Origin: Platanthera guangdongensis | Taxonomy: Eukaryota; Streptophyta; Magnoliopsida; Asparagales; Orchidaceae | Reading direction: 5' to 3' | Length of the DNA: 64,000 nt | Assembly (NCBI GenBank): GCA_039583875.1 | Contig: CM077160.1 | Span: 111,123,314-111,187,313, forward strand | Shown: one piece after another, positions 1 through 10,703 of the stretch | How positions within the stretch are numbered: the first letter of the stretch is position 1 | Layout of the letters: every line of letters starts with the position of its first letter | Program-made: the position numbers and the translations under genes | Notes under the pieces: generated by a model | Told to the model about the DNA's origin: nothing | The model's database searches: none | Seen by the model: only the letters and a program-made list of their open reading frames with translations

Positions 1-641
1 AACACGTCAAAAAGATGAGGGAGGAGGAGGAGAAGGTTTCCACCTGTTCAGAAGGAGCTCAGTAGGGTCGGCATAGTCGTCCATGAAAGGTGGGTGGTGG
101 AGCTCGGGCTGGTCTTTTCTGGCGACATGAGCTCCGACAGGGGGGGGGCAAGGGGGTGGGGTGTGCTCTCAGAGCTCGGGGGTTGAGGTAGGGGTGGGGT
201 GTGCTTAAATAGGTTAGGGGGAGGGGGCTCTCCTCCTCACCTCCAATATGGGATTAATATCCACCCTCAAGCTATCCAAGGACAACTGGAGGCTGTGGGT
301 AATTCCCCCATGTGGGGAAATAGGGGAAAAGCCTTATGGCTTGGGCCTCTCTAAAAGATGGAAGGGAGAAAGAGAGGGAAGAAGGGGAGGGAGAATTGGG
401 CCTACCATGGCCCATGCCCCAATTCCATCATGTGGCAGGTTTTAGGTGGCCCATGATGTGAGAAGGGTAGGGCCTTAACCAATTAATGAAGAGGGGGAGA
501 ACACCTCTTTGGAAAAAATCCAAAAAGTTGACTTTTAGGAAAGTTTGATTAAAGTCAATCCTAGGGGGTGCCCCATGCTGGTCAAAGTCAAAGGGGGTCT
601 AAGTAGTCGGGGTCTGGTCGAAGTTGGGGTGTCGTGTCACA
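1..641 (-). repeat. Possible Ty3/gypsy LTR fragment
   Basis: No convincing gene is seen here. On the minus strand the segment begins at about 641 with TGTGACACGACACCCC, which resembles the usual start of many plant Ty3/gypsy LTRs (TGTCACACCCC-type). It continues with repeated GGTCAAAGTC/TTGACTTT blocks, which are also common in such LTRs. The small open frame at 248-445 has no recognisable domain and is not called. The assignment rests on word-level resemblance only; no second LTR copy or TSD is visible. Confidence 0.35.
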
Positions 642-719
642 ATTAGTGTGTGCATGCTTTTCGGTGCACGAATATGCTTGATTTGATCTCGAGTTGACTA
701 TTCATCATCAATTGTCTGA

Positions 720-3606
720 ACGACTAAGGAGAGAAGAACGCTGACGAGGTGTTCAATTTTGTCACGGAGAGAGAAGGTTTCCTCAAAATCAAGGTCATGT
801 TGCTATGAGTAAAGCCTCGTGCACGAGGCGGGCCTTCAGACGGTCAACAGTGTCATCCGCCGCATGTTTAATATCAAAGACCCATTTGTAGCTAACGGAG
901 GCGTGGCATGCGGGAAGAGGAACCAGATCCCAGGTCTGGTTAGCCCAGAGAGCCCGCATTTCATCGTTCATGGCTGCCCGCCACCCTAGGCATCGAAGTG
1001 CCCCTACACAGTGTTAGGAATAGAAATAGAAGAAAGATAGGTAGCAAATGCGTAGAGAGGGCCATCAGCCGATGGAGAGAAACGTAGTTGGCAAAGGGAT
1101 GAGCTGTAGAGACGGGAGTTGGATCTGTCTTAGTCGAGGGATCGCTGGTAGCGGGGAGCTGGTGCACGGGAGCATCCTTGGATGGGCGACGAGAGTAGAC
1201 ACGGATAAGGGGTGGAGGAACCCGAGGAGGGGCATTGTGAGAGGAGGAAGAAGACGGCAGAGAAGATGGTGTGACCGGTACGACAGGCCGAGGAAGAGGA
1301 GCCGAAGGCGAGGTGGGGCAAGGTAAGTGGAAGGGTTGGTTTTCGCAGAAGGTGACATCCGCAGAAACGACCAGCTTGTCGTCAGAAGGAGAGTAGCAGA
1401 CATACCCCTTTTGAGTCCGGGAGTAGCCAACAAACATATACTTGGCGGCCCGAGAAGCAAGTTTGTCGGAAGGAGGGCAAGAAGATGGACATAGCAAACA
1501 CACCTGAAAATCTGCGGTGGGAGAGAGGTGAGGTTGGTGGAGGGATAGAGGAGTTGGATTGGTGAGGCAAAATTAAGCACAGACGAGGGAAGGCGGTTGA
1601 CAATATGACATGCTGTGGAGACAGCAAAATTCCAAAATTCGATTGGAACGTGCATTTGGAACATAAGGGAGAGCGCAACATCGAGAAGATGTCGATTTTT
1701 TTGTTCTGCCACCCCGTTTTACTGAGGGGTATACGCACATGAAGTTTAATGGATGACACCAAACTCGGTGCAGAGATTGGAGAAGGTGCGACCCGTATAC
1801 ACGCGAGCATTATCAGTGCGAATGACTTTGAGGGGGGTGGCGAACTGCGTACACATCTCAATTAAAAAGGCGTGAAACACAGAGGGAAGTTCAGTTCGAT
1901 CATGTAGTAAATAGAGCCACGTGGTAGGGAGTAATCGTCAATAAACGTCACAAAATAGCGAAAGCCAAAAATACTGGGGACTCTATAAGGACCTCATACA
2001 TCAGAATGAACTAAAGATAAAGGAGTACTACTCCTGGTACAAACAGGTGGGAAGGAAGAACGATGTTGTTTGCCGTAGATACAAGATTCACAAAAGAACT
2101 CCCGGAGAGGAACATGAGGAAGAGCCCCCTTGAGAATCGGAAAGGGAGCATGCCCAAGGCGGCAATGCCAATCAACAGTGGAGACGGCGGAGAGAAGAGT
2201 CGGTGGGATATCCAAGATGTACAGGCAATTCAACAACTGCCCTTACCAATGGTACTCCGGGTGCGGCGATCCTGCATAAGAAAAGAAGGTGAAAAGGTAA
2301 TGCAACAATCAAGATCGTGTGTGAGACGACTAACAGACAATAAATTGAAAGGAGACCCCGGAACGTGAAGAACCGAGGAAAGAGAAATGGTCAGCGTAAG
2401 CTGAAGAGCAGCGGTGCCAGAGACTGATAGGGTGTCACCGTTGACCACAGTGATGCAAAGTGGATAGGTCGTCCGTAGGTACTGTGGGCTTCTGGGAGGT
2501 AATATGGTGGGTAGCGTCGGAATCAAAGATCCAGCAAGGACTACGAGAAAGACAGGTTATACCTTCCGGAGAAAAGAACGCAACGGAGTCGGAGGAGCGG
2601 TTGAGGGCACCATGAAGCTGTTGGAGTTGGGTGCGGAGCTCATCAATGTCTTGGCGGGTAGTGGGGGCCGGATCAGGGGCAGAAGACCCAGTGGGAGCCG
2701 GAATAGCAGAGGTAGTGGCAGTAAGGTGAGGAGGTAAACCATGTTTGCGGTAACAGGTAGCCTCAAGATGATTATCCCGACCACAGTAGGTACATTTCAT
2801 AGAAGAGCGACCACCACGTCCTCGTCCCCGAGACGGGGTCCCCCCCCCCCCCCCCCCCCCCCACCCCCCCCCCCCCCCCGAGTGGAAGATCCACGAGTAG
2901 GAGGAGTCGAAAGGAGAGGCTGCTGAAGAAGAGCCGGGGAAAAACCAGGAGGATCCTCAGAGCGTGGTGTGACTTTTAGCAGCATGGAGCAGACATCATA
3001 CAGTGAAGGACTTGTGGAGGATGATAGAATCTGGGTCCGAACACTATGCAGGTAGGGAGGAACTCGGGACATCCTCATGGCGATGGAGACAGCTTCTTTC
3101 TGGTTCCATTGAGTGGCTAGATCGGTAGTAGGAGGCTGATGTTGAATCCAAGCCTCTGCCAAACTCTTAGCTTTAGCCACGAAGCAGAGCATATCGCCAG
3201 GAGCACCCGGGGCAAGATTCTGAAGATAGGAAATGATATCATATAGGTGTTGTAGCCTGGCATGGCCAAAGTAAAAAGAGTGAAGCTCCTCCCACATGGT
3301 CTTAGTTGTGTCATGATACATGGGCATCCTGTAGGGCTTGGTGTCCATGGAGTTGAGAAGCCAGGACTGGACCCGACCATCATCGCGAATCCAGTCATCG
3401 GAGGGAGCAGTTGGAGTATCGCGGGTCATGTGGTGAAGAAGACCCTTCGTCTGCAGAACCCGGCGAACTGAGTGAACCCACTCAATGAAATTCCTTTTGC
3501 CAGATAGAGAGATAGTAGTAATCCGTAACTCGTCACGGAGTTCGGAAGCCGTGGCAGCCGCACGAGCTGGTGGAGCAGAAGTAGTAGCGGAAGTATCGGA
3601 AGCCAT
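720..3606 (-). pseudogene. C1 gag-pol remnant
   Basis: Gag starts at the ATG at 3606 (MASDTS) and carries the conserved LRITTISLSGKRNFIEWVHS block. It runs to a poly-glycine stretch encoded by a G homopolymer at 2840-2879. The zinc knuckle (CTYCGRDNHLEATC) follows in a different frame near 2790. The protease motif reads DSDA where DSGA is expected, so the catalytic triad is damaged. Pre-integrase and integrase blocks occupy about 2236-1400 in several frames, and the integrase C-terminal motif FVGYSRTQKGYVCYS lies near 1440-1380. RT is represented only by its N-terminal part (about 960-720). No single frame spans a working polyprotein. Confidence 0.85.
2840..2879. repeat. C/G homopolymer (40 bp, one interruption)
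   Basis: A run of 39 C with a single A at 2863 (G run on the coding strand) sits in the Gly/Arg-rich linker just before the gag zinc knuckle. The gag frame and the zinc-knuckle frame differ on its two sides. Confidence 0.95.
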
Positions 3607-3879
3607 GTGCGGCCAGCAGAAGAGAGCGGGCGGTTAGAATAGGTAGTCGCACGGTCTCGGCGGACACACCAGCGACCAAGAGATCACGACCAGAATGCGA
3701 CTAGGAGAAGGAGGCCGAAGTGAGAGGGAGAAGTCGGCAGAGAAGATAGCCGCACGGTTTCAGCGGGTACACCAGCGACAAGCGAGGTCGCGACCAAATG
3801 TGGCTAAGAACAGAGAGGAGAGCGCTAGCAACAAGGCAGGCCGCAGGCAAGTAGAGGACAGGAAAGCCAGCTGCGGGTA

Positions 3880-4215
3880 GGCGAGGTCGCGGCGAGCAAG
3901 AGAGGCTGGTCGCGGCGAACAGGAGAGGCAGGTCGCGGCGAGCAGGAAAGGCAGGTCGCGGCGAGCAGAAAAGGCAGGTTGCGGCGAGCAGGAGAGGCAG
4001 GTCGCGGCGAGCAGGAGAGGCAGGTCGCGGCGAGCAGGAAAGGCAGGTCGCGGCGTGCAGGAAAGGCAGGTCGCGGCAAGCAGCGATCAACAAGCGAGCA
4101 GGAGAGGCAGGAAAGCCAGCTGCGGGTAGGCGAGGTCGCAGCGAGCAGGAGAGGCAGGTCGCGGCGAGCAGGAGAGGCACGGCGCGGCGAGCAGGAAGAG
4201 GGAGCAACAAGCAAA
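3880..4215 (-). repeat. GC-rich tandem repeats in the C1 leader
   Basis: About fifteen imperfect copies of a unit of roughly 20 bp built on GCAGGTCGCGGCGAGCAGGA (plus-strand reading) lie between the primer site and gag. Open frames across this block (Ala/Arg/Pro-rich in every frame) are repeat artefacts, not genes. Comparable blocks occur in the leaders of C5, C7, C8, C9 and C10. Confidence 0.8.
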
Positions 4216-4487
4216 CTTGCACCACAAGCCCGCCCGGTGTACAGGAGAGGCCGCAGCGGATAGAAAGAGTCTGCGCGAGAGAGGATTATAAAAGGAGAGG
4301 TGGTAGGAAGGAAGGAGGAGGTGGAAGCCACGAGAGAAGTAGAGTTGGAGGCTAAGGGAAAGCCGCGCGGACAGAAAGAAAACAGGTCGCAAGAGTCCGC
4401 GTCTAAGGGAAAGCCGCGCGGACAGCCAAGGCGAAGAAGCGGCTAGAAAAAAAATAGGCCTCGAGAACCCAAGGAGGAGGTCGGTCC

Positions 4488-4498
4488 CTCTGATACCA
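4488..4498 (-). other. C1 primer-binding site
   Basis: TGGTATCAGAG on the minus strand directly follows the LTR. It is complementary to the 3' end of initiator tRNA-Met, the standard copia primer. Confidence 0.85.
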
Positions 4499-4670
4499 TG
4501 AAAAGAGAGGCCTCAAACCTTGTATATACTTATTGAATGAATAGTTACAAGTATAAATACACTTATATAGGAGAAGAATGAGGAGATAAATCCTAATACA
4601 AGATGTGGGACTAATAAAAGGAGAGAGAAAGGAGGAGAAAACATGGGCCCTTAATTGGGCTTTTCTAACA
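4499..4670 (-). repeat. C1 5' LTR
   Basis: This 172-bp LTR starts TGTTAGAAAAGCCC and ends TTTTCA on the minus strand (TG...CA termini). It is bounded on the internal side by the primer-binding site. The LTR start is shared with C5 and, with one change, C8 and C9. Confidence 0.85.
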
Positions 4671-5770
4671 GATACTAAACTTTTATTTTTGATCGTTTAT
4701 CATCCGCAGACAGACGGTCAAACCGAAGTTGTGAATAAAAGTTTAGGAAATTTATTGTGATGTTTAGTAGGAGATCACCAGGGAAATTGGGATCTAATTC
4801 TTCTGCACGCTCAATTAGCGTATAATAGCTCGAAGAATAGATCCACGGGTTTATCACCGAATGAGGTTGTTCATGGTCACACTACACGAGTGTCGTTAGA
4901 TTTAGCACCACTACCACCCACTTTTAGGACTAGCCAGTTTATACACGACTATGCATTGCATTTTCATGATTTGCATAAAGAGATTGAGCGTAAATTGCAT
5001 AGTACTTACGATTTTTACGCAACACAAGCAAACAAGCACAAAATGACTACTAGTTTTAAAGTAGATAACTTGGTTATGGTTCGGCTAAATCTGGAATGAT
5101 TACCTTCGGGGACCGTAAATAAGCTAGCTGACTGTAGAACTGGACCTTTTTGAATAGTAAAGCGGATCGGGCAAAATGCGTATGAACTTGAGATTCATTC
5201 TGTTTGTGGAGCAAATCCGGATTTTAACGTAGTTGATCTGACTTTATTTCACGATTATCCGCATAAGTCTCTAGATTTTCCTTTGCCTTCTCCATTTGAT
5301 TCTTCTGAGTTGGTGAGTGATAGTAAGGAGCCACATTCGGGACACTCTGATTTTCATTCCGCTACTGACACACTACTTGCAATTCTACCATTTTCCACTG
5401 ACAGTTTTCAGGATGAGCATGAGACACCAAATGATTCTTCTGTAGAAGTCCACAGAGCCGCAGACAGACTTTCGCGGCTGATTTTGGTTCTCGAGCAGAT
5501 ATTGGACAACGAGACCGTAACCACTACCGATGGTGGTTTTCAAAGATATTTGGTTTATTGGCATGGCACACCAGAGACCGAGACCAGCTAGGTCTTGGCC
5601 GAGGGGTTAAATCGCATGGATGCTAATCTTCTACAGCACTACCACACGGAGCACTCACCAGGGATAGTGATTTCGAGAGTGGGAGAGTTGGTGGAGAACA
5701 GCCCCGATCAGGTCGAAGCAAAAGTGTTCGACGCCGCACCCGACCGGACCACTATCGGCCCTGAGTCTAC
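4671..5770 (+). pseudogene. G1: Ty3/gypsy chromovirus pol tail (integrase C-terminus plus chromodomain)
   Basis: The frame opens with YHPQTDGQTEVVN near 4695, the hallmark motif following the integrase glutamate in Ty3/gypsy elements. It is followed by AYNSSKNRSTGLSPNEVVHG. The GPF/Y-type module follows at about 5040-5260 (RTGPF, VDLTLFHDY). A chromodomain lies at about 5490-5660 (EQILDN...GGFQRYLVYWHGTPETE...). In-frame stops are present at about 4758, 5097 and 5589, so this is dead. The 5' part of the element (gag, RT) is absent because C1 adjoins at 4671. Presence of a C-terminal chromodomain places it among chromoviruses. Confidence 0.8.
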
Positions 5771-6348
5771 CATATTTTATGTGTCATATTTAATTTGTGT
5801 AATTTGCAATTTGTTTGTGTGGAAATATATATATATACGAGTCGCAGGCACGGGCCTTCGGCCCGATGGGTATACGCGGCACATACCTGGCCGCCGACGG
5901 CGGGTTTCGCCCGCCCCTCGTGCTCGATGCTCTCGGGCGGCCTCGGACGCATCCAGGCGGCTTCGCCCGTGCTCGATGTCTCAAGGCGGCCTTCGGTTGC
6001 TTCACAAATAATTTTCGCCTTGCCCCCACTCAGCCCCCCCCTCTCCTCTCTTTCTCACTCCCAGTCTGTACATATAATATAATATAAATAGATATATAAT
6101 TTTATATATACATAATTATATATTAGATACTATATTTATTTATATATAATAGTAAACTACTAAACTTATCTGCGGGACCGCTGCCGCTCTTCAGTCGCCC
6201 TCTCTCTCCTCTCTCTAATATAATATATAAGCTATAATCTTTACCACTATTATCTCTCTTCCTCTCTCTCTATCCCGCCTATATATAATATAATATAAAT
6301 TAATATATAATATATTATATTTATAATTAATAATTATATTAATTCCGC

Positions 6349-6409
6349 CCCCTCTCTGCTACTCTCTCTCCCTCTCTCTCCCTCTCCCTCTCCCTCTCCC
6401 TCTCTCTAG
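6349..6409. repeat. CT-rich microsatellite
   Basis: Interrupted CTCTCT/CCCTCT tract. Confidence 0.85.
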
Positions 6410-6605
6410 CTTTAGGTGCTCTATACGTTTTGTTTTTTAATGATAAAATGAATCTGACGGCTAATAAATTATCAAACCATGATCTGACGGCTAATTGAAT
6501 TTCGAACTCATAACTTTATATTTCTTTTATAGTGGTAAAGATATATATATATAATACATATAAATATATAGAGAGACACAAGTTATCTGTTAAAATGGGT
6601 GTGAG

Positions 6606-6654
<49 letters not shown>

Positions 6655-6673
6655 TATATATATATATATATAC
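6606..6673. repeat. TA microsatellite
   Basis: Nearly pure (TA)n with one small interruption near 6650. Confidence 0.9.
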
Positions 6674-6714
6674 ATACATAATACATATAAGGATATATAT
6701 ATAGTATGATTGAA

Positions 6715-7221
6715 GGCTCTGTTTGACGCGGCTTCAGCGATTCGAGAAGTAGTCGTGGAATAATCAGCTGTTTTGCATAGTAGTAGCAGAATTTGTGAAT
6801 CTGTTTGGAAGAACAGCGTTTGCAGCGTTGTTTAGTAATTTTATTTTATAAATATTATATAAATAATACTATATTTATTAATAATACATTATTTTATAAA
6901 TATTATATAAATAAAACTTTATAAATATACAACTTATATAATATTTATATACATTTATACATAATAAAAATTAATTAATAATATATAATTTATATATTTA
7001 TATTAATAATAAAATATTTAATAATTTTTAAAAATAAAAAAAAATCCAATAGTGCTGCTGCGTTTTCTGAGTCACAGAAGAATTCCACGACTCAGAAATA
7101 GCGGGTCACCGCTATTTTTAGAGGTGGCATCAGCCACCGTGGAGCTCCAAAAAAATAGTTTGGCGCGGCATTTTGAAAAACCGCGACACCCCACCCCTAA
7201 AACGTCGTGTCAAACATAGCC
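6715..7221. mobile_element. M1: PIF/Harbinger-type MITE
   Basis: Terminal inverted repeats GGCTCTGTTTGACGCG (left) and GGCTATGTTTGACACG (reverse complement of the right end) bound a 507-bp AT-rich, non-coding element. The flanks are GAA on the left and TAA on the right, compatible with a decayed TAA/TTA 3-bp TSD as used by PIF/Harbinger. The TIR is closely related to that of M2 (GGCTYTGTTTGGCG). No transposase is encoded. Confidence 0.7.
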
Positions 7222-7959
7222 TAAATCACTCCCAAAAAGTCAGTCCATAAGTTGCTCATAAAAAACAAACATGGATAGCCAATTAAAACCAGTTGACCGG
7301 TCAGCCCACCTTCTCCAACCAAGCACGCAAGAAGCGTTTCCGCCATTGTTGGTCTCACGCCAAGCGGAAATCCCGTCGATCCCTTGCAGGATCCAATCCC
7401 ACGACGTCGATGCAACCGTCCGCCTGGTCTACTTCTCCCCGCGTCCATGATTGTCGAAGCCACGATCCCTCCCAGCCATCTCAACCGTCGCCCATGTCCG
7501 GGACCACGAGCTCTGTCATGGCCGACCCAGGCATTCCGATTAGTTTCTTTGTCTTTTTTATTTTACCCTATAAAAGGGGCTCTATGTAATTTTATAACGG
7601 TGATTGATGTTGAATATTGAAAACGAAATTATTGTTGTGCTTTGCTTTCGTGAGAGGAGTTCAGTTGTTGAGAATTGTTATGTTGGTTGTGATTTGTTTT
7701 GCTGTCTTCATGTGTGATTGAAGGAAAAACAGTGTAGTTTTTTGTGTTTTACAAAAACAAATGTTGCTTAAATTCATAAAATCTGTTCAACGCCCGCTCA
7801 AATTATTTTTGCAAAATGCATATTTCATTGCACGCATTTAGGGTTTGCTAGAAAAAGCGGGCAAGCGCACAAACTCTATGCGTTGTCCTGCATCACATAA
7901 GGTGACAGTGCTCTCTACAACATAAACACAATACATATCATTATCTTTAATAAGTTGCG
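7222..7959 (+). other. Intergenic/intronic sequence with a TATA-like site; no gene seen
   Basis: Open frames at 7221-7620 have no recognisable domain. A TATAAAA at 7569-7575 is followed by GGGGCTCTATG and AT-rich sequence, a composition typical of an LTR U3/R boundary, but no partner LTR was found. Confidence 0.35.
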
Positions 7960-8260
7960 ACGTCATTTGATTGTGGAGGAAATTAGAAGAATTGAAGAAC
8001 ACTCAAGCAACATGTACGAAGTTATTATGTGACAACAAATCTATTAGTTCTCTCACAAGGAATCTGATTTTTCATGGAAACAGCAGCATACACATGAAGT
8101 ATCTTATTTGATATCTTGTTGGTGACACTCAAGTTGAAGTCATTTTGTAGTATAGGAGACCAAGTTACTTACTGATATTTTCATCAAAGCTTTGAAAACT
8201 GACAATTTCAACAGAATAAAGATGAAGCTTGCGTTTAAGGTCATTATTATGTCACTGTAT
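7960..8260 (+). pseudogene. C2: copia RNase H C-terminal fragment
   Basis: In broken frames one can read the copia RNase H tail: an ATCTKLLCDNKSIS-like block near 8010-8050, a VFHGN...HIHEVSY-like block near 8070-8110, and VTDIFIKALKTDNFNR near 8175-8215. The last corresponds to the usual ADIFTKAL motif. Multiple stops and frameshifts are present. A second RNase H occurs downstream in C3, so this is a separate element remnant. Confidence 0.6.
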
Positions 8261-8859
8261 TTATACCTCTTTTTCTAAGTTATTGAGAGGTTTTATCCAA
8301 GCAAAATGCATCTGATGTTTCTTCTTTCTTCCACGTTCATGAGTTGCATGAAAATATAACCCAGAGGATCAATGCTCAGTTAAGCCTTTCAAACCTCTCA
8401 CGCTCTTGTTGCTTCCATCTCGTGATGTTGTTACCCACGAACGATTCTTCACTCGCAAGCTCCACTCTCAAGGGCATCCATCTAAGCACATGAGTTCATT
8501 TGCAAGTCTCCATCTCCCAACATCTGCGCTCATACATTTTTCTTACCATTACAATTGGCATTCTGCTCCTTCTGCTCCAATAGCTCCTTCCACACCAGGA
8601 TCCCTGACGTCAGCTCCTAGGCCGGCTCTCTCCTCTTTCTACGATTTCACATCAGCAAACTTAGCTCAGGATGTTCTCATTTCTCTACAAAAGGGGGTTT
8701 GGGGGAGTACAAAATATCATATTATTAATGTTCTGTCTTATGCAAATCTCAGTCCTTGCAGCCAATTTGCCTTAAAAATATCTATCACCATCGTTCCAAT
8801 AGCATGAAGCTCTTCATATAACTTGCTAGAATCTATGCATTAGCATCCCGGGGTGCTTG

Positions 8860-10157
8860 AACTCTTGCTTCTACCCCACAAGGAGGTGATATTGTTAATT
8901 GCTGATGGTTCTTTGTGATCAAATTTATCTCTAACGGCATTGTGGATAGATACAAATCTTGTTTGGCTGACAAATGGTTCACTCAGACATATTGTGTTTA
9001 TTTTTTGATACATTCTCACTGGTTTCCTGTATCAGTACTATCTGAGTACTTCTCTATTGTTGTCAACCGGAATTGGGAATTATTCCAGCAAGATGTCAAA
9101 AATGACTTCTTATATGGCGATTTGCATGAAGTATTCTATATGAGCAATCTCTCGGTTATGTTGCTCGGAGGGAGTCTTAAGTATATAAGTTATAGAGACC
9201 ATTTATGGTCTTAAACGAAGTCCCAGAGTTGATTTGACAAGTTCAATCAGGACACTTCTAGCATTAGTTCACTTTTAACATTAGTTTTGTAGGAGTAATT
9301 TTGATTGCTCTCTCTTCACATGAAAGACCAACTGATAATTGGTTATTCTTGTTGTATATGTGGATGAAATCCTTCTTGCCGGAGATGATTTCTATAGCAT
9401 AGAAATAACAAAGAAAAATCTTCTGGCACATTTTATTACAAAAGATATAGGTACTTTCAGATACTTAATGGGAATTGAAATTGTGAGACGTTATAACAAT
9501 GTAGTTCTTTTCCAACAAAAGTATGACCTAGATATACTTGAAGAAATATGTTTTTTGGTACGATGTCTGCTCAGAATCCAATGTTTATGGGCACTGATAG
9601 ACTCTGGTATGAGATATCTCCTCCTTTAAAAGATCATAAAAGATTTGGCAAAGGACTACTATTTAAAAGAAACATTCACTTATGTATTGAACCTTATTCA
9701 GAAGCAAGATGAAAAAAATGGTACGGGAGGTTGGAAATCCACTTCTGGATACTGCATGTATATTGGAGGAAATCTTGTCACTTGGAAAAGAAAGAAAAAA
9801 TAAGTGGGATCCAGGTCAAGTGCAAAAGTTGAATACAGAAGTAAGGCTCAAACTGCTTGAGTTGAGTGGTTGAGGAGACCTTTGAATGATTTTGATAAAA
9901 CTTACAACTATTCTATGTCAATGTTCTGTGATAATAAAATTGTCATATACATACCTAAAAATCTTGTGTTAGATGAAAGAACAAAACATATTAAAGTAAA
10001 TTGTCACTTCATCGGAGAAGAAGTTATCAACAGACGAATTGCAGTAAATTTGCTAGTTCAGATAAAGAGCTCGCCGACATTTTCAACAAACCAATCTCTT
10101 CAATTTTTTAATATTTGTATAAAGGTGGGAATGATTGATATATATGCTTCAGCTTGA
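8860..10157 (+). pseudogene. C3 RT-RNase H remnant
   Basis: RT blocks are spread over frames: WFFVIKFISNGIVDRYKSC at about 8910-8965; LFQQDVKNDFLYGDLHEVFYM at about 9080-9145; and VVYVDEILLAGDD near 9350-9380, where the YVDD active site reads YVDE. FRYLMGIEIVRRYNN follows at about 9460-9500. RNase H gives STSGYCMYIGGNLVTWKRKK near 9735-9800 and DERTKHIKVNCHFIGEEV near 9970-10025, ending at a stop at 10157. The altered YVDD and many frameshifts show that it is inactive. Confidence 0.75.
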
Positions 10158-10164
10158 GAGGAAG

Positions 10165-10372
10165 TGTTTAAACTCATTTGTAAAAAACTCAAAAGGGAGC
10201 GTCGTTGTATATTTTTCTCATCTCTTGTATTTGGTCTCACATCTCAAAATGTAGATTCGTTCGCTTCCACACTATATAAAGAGGGGAGTTCTTATACAAT
10301 TAGTTAGTGATTTTGAGAATAATACTTATTGTATAGATTAAATCAACTTATAGATTGTTGAGCTCTTTATCA
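10165..10372 (+). repeat. Probable C3 3' LTR
   Basis: Starts TGTTTAAACTC right after the purine-rich GAGAGGAAG and ends ...CTCTTTATCA (TG...CA). It contains a TATA box (TATATAAA at 10273-10280) followed by GAGGGGAG. No 5' LTR partner was found, so the limits are inferred from the terminal dinucleotides. Confidence 0.5.
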
Positions 10373-10571
10373 TTGATTAACAAAATGGTAAAGCAGCTTG
10401 ACCAAAAGGAATAGCCAAACAAGCAGTATGGAACTGGTTAACCAGGCAATTAGCATTCAAGACAATTAGAGAGAAACAGCCACAAACATCATATTAAGCA
10501 TCATGGGATAAACACATTTAATTTTAGGTTAATATGGTGCTGGAAAATAATATTCTATCCTTAATGATAAG
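10373..10571. other. Short unannotated gap
   Basis: Nothing recognisable between the C3 LTR and C4; presumably AUG3 intron. Confidence 0.4.
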
Positions 10572-10696
10572 AGTTGGAAATCAGAATGCCGCAAAATTAA
10601 GTTCATTAAGAAAACACTCCCTCGTATATAGGAGTGGAAAAATACAAAAATATATATATATATAATGGATAAAACAAATAAATCCTAAACTCCACA
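10572..10696 (-). repeat. C4 3' LTR
   Basis: About 125 bp, aligned with the 5' LTR by eye (GTTGGAAATC, CACTCCCTCGTATATAGGA). The outer T of the terminal TG has changed to A. Several substitutions and a small TA expansion separate the two LTRs, showing an old insertion. Confidence 0.8.
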
Positions 10697-10703
10697 CTCT
10701 CCC

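Larger units (their letters stand above)
715..4670 (-). mobile_element. C1: 3'-truncated Ty1/copia retrotransposon
   Basis: Reading on the minus strand, the order is 5' LTR (4499-4670), primer-binding site, GC-rich leader, gag, zinc knuckle, protease, integrase and the first part of reverse transcriptase. Similarity to the other copia elements in this window stops near 715-720. The rest of RT, RNase H and the 3' LTR are missing, so no TSD pair can be checked. The 5' LTR abuts a chromovirus integrase sequence at 4671, which suggests C1 inserted into that gypsy element. Several frameshifts make C1 non-autonomous. Confidence 0.88.
5771..6714 (+). other. Gypsy 3' region/LTR-like, GC palindromes and microsatellites; no gene
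   Basis: After the chromodomain comes AT-rich sequence, then a GC-rich block (5830-6000) with self-complementary motifs such as GGGCCTTCGGCCC and GGCGGGTTTCGCCCGCC. This may be the LTR of G1, but no second copy is present to prove it. From about 6060 onward the sequence is AT-rich with CT and TA microsatellites. The short open frames at 5767-6087 overlap the palindromes on both strands and are not called. Confidence 0.5.
8400..10372 (+). mobile_element. C3: strongly decayed Ty1/copia, 3' half
   Basis: It begins with a linker typical of the region between integrase and RT (YHIINVLSYANLSP near 8720-8760). RT fragments follow, then RNase H ending at 10157, a purine-rich stretch (GAGAGGAAG) and a probable 3' LTR. 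No gag, protease or integrase is recognisable upstream. It is in the same orientation as C2 but is a distinct copy, since each has its own RNase H. Confidence 0.65.

Noticed and set aside
248..445. Small open frame near the left edge
   Set aside because: No domain, G-rich composition and a location in probable LTR sequence.
3695..4392. Several overlapping open frames rich in Ala, Arg, Pro and Leu on both strands
   Set aside because: They lie in the repetitive GC-rich leader of C1. Every frame is open because of the repeat unit, and there is no domain.
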